Positions 9,138 to 18,542 of a stretch of DNA of 64,000 nucleotides are shown here, piece by piece (position 1 is the stretch's first letter; each line of letters starts with the position of its first letter). The notes below the pieces were generated by a model. That model did no database searches and had not been told where the DNA came from. It saw only the letters and a program-made list of their open reading frames with translations. The DNA is from Pseudo-nitzschia pungens (taxonomy: Eukaryota > Bacillariophyta > Bacillariophyceae > Bacillariales > Bacillariaceae), in contig CM074760.1 in the NCBI GenBank assembly GCA_037355855.1, positions 7,680,501 through 7,744,500 on the forward strand, given 5' to 3'. Position numbers and translations under genes: made by a program.

Positions 9138-12045
9138 GTACACAGGGGGACAGCGAAGCGTCGATACACAGCAAGCAACAGCGAAGCGTCGATATTCGAG
9201 GGACAGCAGCAACTCGTCGATATTCAAGGGGACAGCAGTGAAGCGTTGATATACAGCAAGCAGCAGCAACGTTTCGATATTCAAGGGGATAGTGAAGCGT
9301 CGATATACACTAAGCAGCAGCAACGTTTCGATATTCAAGGCGAAAGGAAGCGCGTCCGTATTCAAGGGACAGCAGCGAAGCGTCGATAGAAAGTGGACCG
9401 CAACGCGTTGATATACACCAAGGCAGCAGCAACGTTTCGATATTCAAGGGGATAGTGAAGCGTCGATATACACTAAGCAGCAGCAACGCTTCGGTATTCA
9501 AGGGGAAAGGAAGCGCGTCCGTATTCAAGGGACAGCAGCGAAGCGTCGATAGAAAGTGGACCGCAACGCGTTGATATACAGCAAGCAGCAGCAACGCGTC
9601 GATATTCAAGGGGAAAGGCAAGGCGTTGATATACAGCAAGCAGCAGCAACGCTTCGATATTCAAGGGGAAAGGAAACGCGTCCGTATTCAAGGGACAGCA
9701 GCGAAGCGTCGATAGAAAGTGGACCGCAACGCGTTGATATACACCAAGGCAACAGCAACGCTTCGATATTCAAGGGGAAGGAATCGTCCGTATTCAAGGG
9801 ACAGCAGCGAAGCGTCGATAGAAAGTGGACCGCAAAGCGTTGATATACAGCAGGAACGCTTCAATATCCAAGGGGAAAGGCAAGGCGTTGATATACAGCA
9901 AGCAGCAGGAACGCGTCGGTACACATGGGGACAGCAGCGGCGAAGGGTTGATATTCTAGGGAACAGCAGCGAAGAGTCAATATTCAAGGGGACAGCAGCG
10001 AGGATTCGATATACAGTAAGCAGCAGCAACGCGTCAATATTCAAGGGGATAGTAGCGACGAAGCGTTGATATTCTAGGGGAAAGCAGCGATGCGTCGATT
10101 GACAGAAAGCAGCACCAACCCGTCGATATTCTAGAGGACAGCAGCGGCGAAGCGTTGATATTCTAGGGGACAGCAGCGAAGCGTCGATATACAGCAAGCA
10201 GCAGCAACGCGTTGATATTCTAGAGGACAGCAGCGAAGCGTCGATATTCAAAGGGACAGCAGCGAGGATTCGATATACAGCAAGCAGCACCAACGCGTCG
10301 ATATTCAAGGGGACAGCGGAAGCGAAGTGTTGGTATTCAAGGGGACAGCAGCGAAGCGTCGGTACACAGCAAGCAGCACTAACCCGTCGATATTCAAGGG
10401 GACAGCAGCGGCGAAGTGTTGATATTCAAGGGGACAGCAGCGAAGATTCGATATACAGCAAGCAGCAGAAACTGGTCGATATACAAGGGGACAGCAGCGA
10501 AGCGTCGATATTCGAAGGGACAGCAGCAACTCGTCGATATTCAAGGGGACAGCGAAGCGTCGATACATAGCAAGCAGCAGCAACGCTTCGATATTAAAGG
10601 GGACAGCAGCGAAGTGTCGATACACAGCAAGCAGCAGCAACGCGTCGAATCTCAAGGGGACAGCAGCGAAGCGTCGATATTCAAGGGGACAGCAGCGAGG
10701 ATTCGATATACAGGGGACAGCACCGCGACGATTTTCTTGTGGACAGCAGCGAACCGTCGATATTCAAGGGGACAACGGCGAAGCGGCGATATTCAAGGGG
10801 ACAGCAGCGAAGCGTCGATATTCAAGGGACAGCAGCGAAGCGACGATACTCAAGGGGATAGCAGCGAAGCGTCGATACGCAGCAAGAAGCAGCGAAGATT
10901 CGATATACAGCAAGCAGCAGCATCATTTCAAGGGGAGAGCAGCGAATAGTCGATATTCAAGGGGACAGCAGCAAACCGTCCATACACTGTAAGCAGCACC
11001 AACCCGTCGATATTCTAGGGGACAGCAGCGAAGCTTCGATATTCAAGGGGACAGCTGCGAAGTGTCGATATTCAGGGGACAGCAGCGAAGCGTCAATACA
11101 CTGCAAGCAGCAGCGAAGCGTTGAATTTCAAGGGGATAGCAGCGAAGCGTCGATATTCAAGCGGACAGCAGCGAAGATTCGATATACAGAAAGCAGCAGC
11201 AACGCGTTGTTCGATTTTCTAGGGGACAGCAGCATTGAAGCGTCGATATTCAAGGGGACAGCAGCGAAGTGTCGACATTCAAGGGGACAGCAGCGAAGCG
11301 TCGATACTGAGCAAGAAGCAGCGAAGCGCCGATATTCAGGGGACAGCAGCGAAGCGTCGATATTCTAGTACGGGACAGCAGTGAAGCCTCGATATTCAAG
11401 GGGACAGCAGCGAAGATTCGATATACAGCAAGTAGCACCAACGTGTCGATTCTCTAGGGGACAGCAGCGAAACCTCGATATTCAAGGGGACAGCGAACCG
11501 TCGATACACTGCAAGCAGCAGCAACGCGTCGATATTCAAGGGGACAGCAACGAAGCGTCGATATACAGCAAGCAGCACCAACGCGTCGAATTTCATGTGA
11601 AGAGCAGCGAAGCGTCGACATTCAAGGGGATAGCAGCAAATCGTTGATACACTGCAAGCAGTACCAACGCGTTGATTTTCTAGGAGACAGCAGCGAAGCT
11701 TCGATATTCAAGGGGTCAGCAGCGAACCGTCGATACACTGCAAGAAGCAGCGAAGCGTCGATATTCAGGGGACAGCAGCGAAGCGTCGATATTCTAGGCG
11801 ACAGCAGCGAAGCGTCGATATTCTAGGCGACAGCACCAGCGAAGCGTCGATATTCTAGGCGACAGCACCAGCGAAGCGTCGATATTCAAGGGGACGGCAG
11901 CGAAGGTTCGATATACAGCAAGCAGCACCAACGCGGCGATTTTTTAGGGGACAGCAACGAAGCGTCGATATTCAAGGGGACAGCAGCAACGCGGTGATAT
12001 TCAAGGGGACAGCAGCGAAGCGTTGATATTCAAGGGGACAGCAGC
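9138..12045. repeat. minisatellite block 2
   Basis: About 2.9 kb of the same type A and type B units as block 1, roughly 100 units, many differing by one or a few bases. Type A is 29 bp when complete (for example 10652 to 10681) and type B is 28 bp. Alternating A+B gives 57 bp, or 54 bp with a 26-bp short A, both multiples of three. Towards the right end type A predominates, with variants ending in CTAGGCGACAG. No gene is credible within it. Confidence 0.92.
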
Positions 12046-12312
12046 GATCGTCGAATCTCCACAACCGCAACATAATCATGAGGGAGGAACTGATACCAAT
12101 TGCAATGACCAGGTGACCGCGTTGCCGGCATAATACTTGACTGATCGGTTTAACATTTCACCGATCACTTTACTAAATCGAATTTTTCGCATATCGAAAA
12201 CGATACCAGTATTTCCAAAATCTTGCTTGCTTTCGCTTGCTTGCTTTTTCTGTCGCTTATCTATTGTACAATTGTTTCATTATACATGCTATTATACTAT
12301 TGTGTTACAGTC
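12046..12312. repeat. flank copy 2 of the duplicated array-plus-flank unit
   Basis: Second copy of the 8864-9137 segment, ending about 90 bp beyond the stop of the minus-strand GPCR gene. It may contain the 3' UTR or terminator region of that gene, which would make copy 1 a duplicated 3' flank. Confidence 0.85.
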
Positions 12313-12403
12313 CCAACACCCAAAACGACCTGCCCCCGGCGGATATATTTTCTTGAAAGTGCTCCCGGTCCAGCTACCAGTGTGACGCGACCTCTTGCAA
12401 TTT

Positions 12404-13912
12404 TTACACCGGCGATGGCACGCAATCGTTCCGCCCCCCGGAGTCTTCGCTCCCGGCATCGTTGATGCTCGCTATGCAGTCGTCCTTGTCGTTGGTGCCA
12501 CCCATGTCGTTGGCACTACCGAGATCGATGGCAGTGCGGGCTGTGTTGATGCTGCCAATGCCGATGCCGATGCCGTTTTCGCTGTTGCTGTCACTGTTTT
12601 CTTTGTCATTGCCATTGTCGTTTTCTTTGTCTTTGTCGTTGGTATCATAGGTGTTGTTGTGACCCTCGTCAATGCTGCCGATGACACTGTCGTTGTCGTT
12701 GGTGCCGGAGTTTTCGTCGATGCGTCCAACGCTGTTGGCATAACCGAGGGCGGTTTTGGTTCTGCCGCCGGTGACAATGATGCGGGAACTGCCCATGCTG
12801 CGGGCACTGCCCATCATGCGGGAACTGCCCATGCTGCGGGCACTGCCCATCATGCCGCGAAAGCTGGGGATGATGGAGCTAGTAGATCGGATGGTGCTAC
12901 CAGTGCCAGTGCCAGTGCCAGTATCGGTATCGGTATCGGTATTGGTACTGGCAGTTGTCTCGATGTGTGTCACACGAACTTGACCCGTCCCATACATATG
13001 CACGTGTTCGGGCAATTGGCCATGAGCCCATTCATACCACACGTAATACATCCTCGGCACGATCAAGCAACCGATGGAACTCATGGTGTACACGAACCTC
13101 ATCAGGTCCTTTGTCGCGCAATAAAAGTAATACCGCTGGTTCGGTTCGAGGCCCAGCAGATTGAACTTTTTGATGCACACCTGGGTGAGCAGGCACAGGC
13201 AAAAGGCAAACAGATTGACGCACACGATGAAACATATCTTCCGGCTGTCGCCGAGTTCCTCGCTCAGGTTTCGGAGCTTCCAGGCGAAGAGAAAGATCCC
13301 CCCGAGCAGCAGCACGTGGAATCCGTAGATGAAATATTCCAAAAAGACCTGTTTCCCCCCCCGCAAATCGTGGCAAAACGAAGTGCTTCCCGCGACGACG
13401 GTTTCCGAGGAACGGTCCCAAAACTCCACCGCGATCAGCACGGCCACGCTCACCAGCATTGCCAGAACCCAGGGCCACAGCACGTGGTGGGTATACACGT
13501 GTTGTCGGCGGCGGAATCTCGACACCTTGTAGACCCGGTAAAGCCGGCAGAACATGCTCGTGGACATGGTGCTGAATCCGATGAATATCAGCCAGAACCC
13601 CGCGATGCAGTAGGACTCTTGCTCCAGCGGTCCGAACGGAGGGGTCCTCTTGTAGACGATGTAGCCCGTTGCAAAAACCTGACTCCCAAAACACAAAAGC
13701 AAGAGGAGATGGGGCTGACCCAATCGGATGATGGCTTTCCTTCGATGCGCCAAAACAAAAAGAGCCGAAGCGAGAGCGAACAGAAGCTCGATGCCGTGCA
13801 GAATGTTGCAAAACGTCGCATACCACTCCGACGAAAACAGCGAGGCCTCGAAAGCATCCTCGTCACCAACGCCGACGCTGCTGGCGCTGCTTCCCTCCCC
13901 CGATTCCGCCAT
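12404..13912 (-). CDS. class C (family 3) GPCR-like seven-transmembrane protein
   Basis: A 502-residue protein starting at ATG 13912. Seven hydrophobic segments follow one another: around ILHGIELLFALASALFVLAH, HLLLLLCFGSQVFATGYIVY, AGFWLIFIGFSTMSTSMFCR, WPWVLAMLVSVAVLIAVEFW, FLEYFIYGFHVLLLGGIFLF, ICFIVCVNLFAFCLCLLTQV and a last one with MSSIGCLIVPRMYYVWYEWA. The FCRLYRVYKV stretch after TM3 and the long TM4-TM5 loop fit the 7tm_3 (GABA-B/metabotropic glutamate) family. No large extracellular ligand-binding domain precedes TM1, only about 30 acidic/serine residues. The C-terminal ~150 residues are low-complexity and include a repeated MGSSRMMGSARS dodecamer and TD/TG dipeptides. Single exon. 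Ligand unknown. Confidence 0.78.
   Translation of the reverse strand: MAESGEGSSASSVGVGDEDAFEASLFSSEWYATFCNILHGIELLFALASALFVLAHRRKAIIRLGQPHLLLLLCFGSQVFATGYIVYKRTPPFGPLEQESYCIAGFWLIFIGFSTMSTSMFCRLYRVYKVSRFRRRQHVYTHHVLWPWVLAMLVSVAVLIAVEFWDRSSETVVAGSTSFCHDLRGGKQVFLEYFIYGFHVLLLGGIFLFAWKLRNLSEELGDSRKICFIVCVNLFAFCLCLLTQVCIKKFNLLGLEPNQRYYFYCATKDLMRFVYTMSSIGCLIVPRMYYVWYEWAHGQLPEHVHMYGTGQVRVTHIETTASTNTDTDTDTGTGTGTGSTIRSTSSIIPSFRGMMGSARSMGSSRMMGSARSMGSSRIIVTGGRTKTALGYANSVGRIDENSGTNDNDSVIGSIDEGHNNTYDTNDKDKENDNGNDKENSDSNSENGIGIGIGSINTARTAIDLGSANDMGGTNDKDDCIASINDAGSEDSGGRNDCVPSPV
12775..12860 (-). repeat. coding 18-bp repeats in GPCR tail
   Basis: Tandem ACTGCCCAT-containing units encode repeated MGSSRMMGSARS-like peptide in the receptor's cytoplasmic tail. 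Confidence 0.75.
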
Positions 13913-15533
13913 GGTCCGTGAAACGTGAAACAGCAAGCAAAATGTGCGGTGCGGTGCGGTGCTGAGCGGAAGGCGGGCAATTCACCAAGTCTGTTCCTGT
14001 GTAACCACTGCGGTGCGTATCTCAAAAAACGCGAGACGCTTCTTGGATCGGGATTTCGTCGGAAAGAAAAAAATACTAAATGAGAAAAATCAATCATGAT
14101 GATGCTGGGGAAACAAAAAGAAGGTTGGTTGATGATAATATTGAAGATAAGATTATTGCACGTACGGTAACTTACAGAACGAGTACGTCTATCTGCGTGA
14201 TGTGTCGCATGCCGAAAGGGTGCATGCATTCTGTTTTTTTTTTTCGTCTACCCGACTTGACTCCTAAGTTACGGTAACTTAACCTTACCGAAGGGCTCCT
14301 TACTTCCCGGGGATGATGAACCATTTCTCCGATATGGAATATCCGTTGATAGAAATTCCACTCCAAATTCACCATGGGCTGAGGTGTTGCGATTGAATAG
14401 CTCATTTCAACGACAATCGAAACACGAAGCACTTGTACAACAAGTAAGGTTAAGTTACATCTACTTCGTAGAAGAAAAGAATAATGAAATGTACGTACAT
14501 ACTTGTAGCCACTTGGTTTCCAGAGACACTAAAGCATAAGTTCAAAGTACGAGTAAGGTTATGAGTCTCAAGATGTTTTCGACGCATAAGAAACCTTAAC
14601 TCATAACTTACCTACCGGTACCGTACCGGAATGAGTTCAAAATGGGTTGTTGTCGCTCGTCAAAATTACATCGTCTATTGAGATGCTCGCGCTCAAAATG
14701 CCCGTTGCGCGGACCGACCGCGCCAGAAATGCCCTGAGAAGCATCTTCAATATTGAATAAGATCTTACGGTATTCAGTACGATTTTTACCTTACTACAAA
14801 ATTCCTAACAGCTGTCCTCCAGTCCACGTAGAAATTAGTACATAGGCGCGTAGAACCAACGGACAGCTGTTAGGAATATTGTAGTACTACGTATTCAGTA
14901 AGGTTACTTAGTAAGGTTATTGAGTAATCTTATGCAAAGAACATTTGGATGTCAGTGGTTCTAGCCTTACATACCGTAGTAAGATTACCGCGCCCTTTTT
15001 GTCTCGTGTCTTCTCGATTATACGGTAAGTTACTCCTAGAAGGTAAAGTAATCTTACCGGTAATTTTCATTTAAGGCCTTACCCCCAGTGATACATGAGA
15101 TACACGATACATTGAACATGATACATACCGGTAATTACCGAAGTCCCCAAGAAATTCGACGACCGTTCTACGGTAAGGTAACCTTAGGTTACCGTACAAG
15201 TTCGTAAGTGCAAGTAACAACTTCCCGGGTAAGTTACTCGTAAGATCAGTTCCAAATTCTTACTCCAGTTCCAGTAAACTTACTGTACCGTAATATTATT
15301 TATTTTTTACTACAACAAGCGATATCGATATTCCATCATAACAATAGCATTCTTGCTTGGTTGCTCCGTGCCTCCACACTCCAGAAAAGTACACAAACAC
15401 ACAGACACACACAGACACACACAGACACACACTCACCAGACTCGAAACAGTGAGCAGGAAACAGACACGCACGAAACCCGAACGACTGTACCGTACACAC
15501 ACGCACCGTACCGTTACCGCGCTATCCAAGATC
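13913..15533. other. 1.6-kb intergenic region between divergent genes
   Basis: Lies between the GPCR (minus) and HA-domain (plus) genes and should contain both promoters. It is rich in GTAAGGTTAC/GTAACCTTAC-like strings (for example 14265-14290 and 15165-15200), holds one 91-bp MITE (14794-14884) and a CACACAGA run near 15395-15440. No gene seen. Confidence 0.55.
14794..14884. mobile_element. 91-bp MITE with TA target-site duplication, copy 1
   Basis: Terminal inverted repeats of 24 bp (left end CTACAAAATTCCTAACAGCT) match the reverse complement of the right end with one mismatch. TA dinucleotides flank the element at 14792-14793 and 14885-14886. The interior of about 43 bp is non-coding. 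The structure fits a Tc1/mariner-type (Stowaway-like) MITE. A second copy in the opposite orientation is at 37702-37792. Confidence 0.85.
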
Positions 15534-18216
15534 ATGCTGAGAGATTTCTTCGAAACCGCCGTGTCGTCGCTGAGGGCGATGTTGCTGGGCTCGGAGCGAC
15601 CGGTTCCATCGCCAGCGCCATCGCCACTCGGTGCCGGCAATAATACCGATGCCTCGCAACCGATCCGCGAGGGAAGCCTTCCGAGCCAATCCATTTCTCC
15701 CAAAGAGGGACCCGACGAGAGCGTGAACGAAAATGAGAATGAGAACGACAGCGACAGGGACAGCGAGAACGTTAGCGACAGCGACAACGACGTCGTCTCT
15801 GTGGCAGACAAGGAAGAATCCGCAGTCTTGCTGCCATTGCCATTGCCATTGCCCCAGCCACCCGCAGGTAGGATGGAAACTTTGAAACCAATCAGCGAGG
15901 GAACTTTGTGCAGTCACTCCGATCCACCAAGCCAATCCATTCCTCCGGAAGAGCAAAAGAACGAGAACAAGAACAAGACCGAGAACAAGGTTGAGAACGA
16001 GAACGCCCCTGTGGCGTTGAAGGAAGAAACCGCATTACCATTGCCATTGCCATTGCCATTGCCATTGCCATATGATTCTAAGGAACCAACTAGCAGCGGA
16101 AAGAGCAGTACCGATTCCGCTCCGCACCAACCTACTCCGGAGGAAAAACAACCGATGGAGAAGGAGAAAGTCCTTGTGGCAGTCAAAGAAGAACCCAAAT
16201 CGCCATCGACATTGCCATTGCCATTGCCATTGCCATTGCCATCGAGTGGTACGCGCAGGAATGACGATGACGATGATTTGCAGCAAAAATCGATCGGTGC
16301 CTTCCCGCACCAACAACGACCCATTCCGCAACGGGAATCGCGAGATCCATCGCAAGGGTCACCGCAAAAGCCGCCGCAACCGAACCGCGAGAGGCTCCCC
16401 CGGTCCCCGAAACGAGAACCCGAAACTCCGGGGCGGCAAACGACCGCGACTCCGACCATGACCCCGACCGCGACGATGACGATGATGGCGTCCAACCAAA
16501 ACAAACGCAAACGCGAAGCCGCTTTCGAAACGCCGGAACTGGTGCGGACACCGACGCGGAACTGCTCCGATTCATCTCGTGTGAAACAATCCCCGCGTCG
16601 ATCCCCCCGCGTTGCAGCAGCAGCCGCGGCAACGACAACGACAACGACAGCAAGCCCCAACAAAACCCGGAACCACTCTCGTCATCGACAACAGTTGGAA
16701 GCGCGATGGGACCAAATGTTACCATCGCCTCGTGGCGTACAAAGAAAAGCACGGCACCACTCGGGTTCCGCAGGTTTGCGACGAGGATCCCGAGCTCGGA
16801 ACCTGGGTCAAGGTGCAGCGCGAGTGCTGTCGCAAGAGACCCGACCGAGCGGAGCGATTGATCAAAATTGGTTTCGATTGGGGCAGGAGACTCAATAAGA
16901 AGCGAAGAGGAAGAACCGGCCACCCAAAACAGCAGCATCGTCATCGTCATCATCATCGATCGGACCCATCGAAGGAAATCCATTTCGAGTGGGCCAAAAC
17001 ACAGAGCAACACTGATACCTGATACCGATACCAATACCAATGCTGCTACTCTACTACTACTACTCATGATACTATCAAAACCAATACCAACACCAATATC
17101 AACACCAACACCAATACCGGTGGGAACCGGAATCGGGACCGGGACGCGAGATGGGAGCAAATGTTCCGTCGCCTGCTGGCGTACCGAAACAAACACGGGA
17201 CCACCCGGGTTCCGCAGGCGTGCGCCGAGGATCCGGAGCTCGGAAAATGGGTCAAGATCCAGCGCGAAAATTGCTACGCCAAACCCGAGCGACAGGAGCG
17301 ACTCAACGCGATCGATTTCGATTGGGGCAGAAGGGTTCGGAACGAGAGCTGCGACAGGGTGTGGGACCGGATGTACGGTCGCCTCTTGGCGCGCAAGGAA
17401 CAAAACGGCGGCGCCATCCCGAGCGTCCAGGTCATTTCCAGGGAGGATCCGGCGCTCGGGGCGTGGATCAAGACGCAGGGGAAAAAATGTTACTTCCGAC
17501 CCGACCGAGCGGAGCGACTGGACGGAATCGGTTTCGATTGGGACAAAATGGTGACCCGAAAGCAGTCGGACGTGAGATGGGACCAAATGTACCATCGCCT
17601 CGTGGCGTACAAACTCGAGCACGGGACCACTCGCGTCCCGCGATTTTTTTCGGACGATCCGGGGCTCGGAAGGTGGGTGATGACCCAGCGCGCATCGGGT
17701 CGCGAGAGACCCGACCGAGCGGAGCGATTGAACGCGATCGATTTCGATTGGGATTGGGATGAAAACAACAACACGACGACGACGACGACGAAACAGCAAC
17801 CAACGACGAAACAGCAGCAGCAACCACAACAGCAGCAGCAACCACAACAACATCCGAGCGGGGACGAAAAATGGGAGCAAATGTTCGGTCGCCTGGTGGC
17901 ATACAAAGAAAAACACGGCACCACCCGTGTTCCCCAACGATGCGAAGAGGATCCGGAGCTCGGAGGATGGGTGAAAGCGCAGCGCGAATCCTTTCACGAG
18001 AGACCCGACCGAGCGGAGCGCCTGAACGCGATCGATTTCGAATGGGGCGGTGAAAGGGGACAAAAGCGCAAATACGAACGCGAACGCGATATCGTCCCGA
18101 CGATTTGTCAATCCTCGTCGGAACTATTGCAACGTCCGGAAACCCAATCCGCGACGGAACGGCAAGAAGAGTTGGAATCGAGCATCCCGAAGCGGCACCG
18201 TTTGGTGTCATTGTGA
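15534..18216 (+). CDS. protein with five Helicase-Associated (HA) domains, frame broken
   Basis: ATG at 15534 opens a frame with LRDFFETAVSSLRAMLL, then a long acidic/PLPLP-rich region, then a basic segment to about 16718. The HA domain (pattern RWDQMYHRLVAYKEKHGTTR ... DPELGxWVKxQR ... ERLNAIDFDW) appears five times: about 16700-16890, 17145-17330, 17350-17550, 17567-17750 and 17865-18045. HA1 changes frame: ATGTTACCATCGC at 16717 has one T more than ATGTACCATCGC in HA4. After HA1 a TGA at 17020-17022 lies in a GATACC-repeat linker; beyond it the frame of HA1 continues as HA2-HA5 to the TGA at 18214-18216. A Q-rich linker separates HA4 and HA5. HA domains are thought to bind nucleic acid. 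This is either a decaying gene or one with sequence errors. Confidence 0.7.
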
Positions 18217-18542
18217 GTGAGTTGAAATAGTGCAACGAAACATAATCAATGATATAGCATGATAAATTATTTTTAACACGTAACGAACGATATCTCAAAA
18301 GTCACCGCATAGTCGTTACGGTACGTTTGCTCTTTGGACCCGTGCCCGTAGTGTGCGAGCAGGAGTCATCGGTTGCGCAATGAGGTCGCAGCTTCGCCTC
18401 GTTTTTCGTTTTGTTTCATCGCGAATGATCAATTGCGATGCTTCACCAAATAATGCGCACCGACATTGTCCGAAGACGCAAAGCCCAGAGATAATTACTG
18501 TTCTATTGATTGAAATAATAATAACACGATAATATATTATAT
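18217..18542. other. intergenic, 3' ends of convergent genes
   Basis: Short AT-rich spacer between the HA-domain gene (plus) and the FAH-SDR gene (minus). Terminators for both are expected here. I see no other feature. Confidence 0.5.

Noticed and set aside
9688..10308. Protein-coding gene in the minisatellite (long minus-strand ORFs with VYRRF/LNIDA repeats)
   Set aside because: Open frames arise from 54/57-bp repeat dimers without stop codons and occur on both strands; no unique coding sequence flanks them.
8090..12045. CRISPR array
   Set aside because: Units are contiguous and similar to each other throughout, with no unique spacers of constant length, and the window is eukaryotic.
12395..13921. 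508-codon plus-strand ORF over the GPCR gene
   Set aside because: Shadow of the receptor frame; no hydrophobic segments or recognisable motifs.
16183..18111. 642-codon ORF antisense to the HA-domain gene
   Set aside because: Its repeats (RVQSLRSVGS and similar) are the reverse reading of the tandem HA domains.
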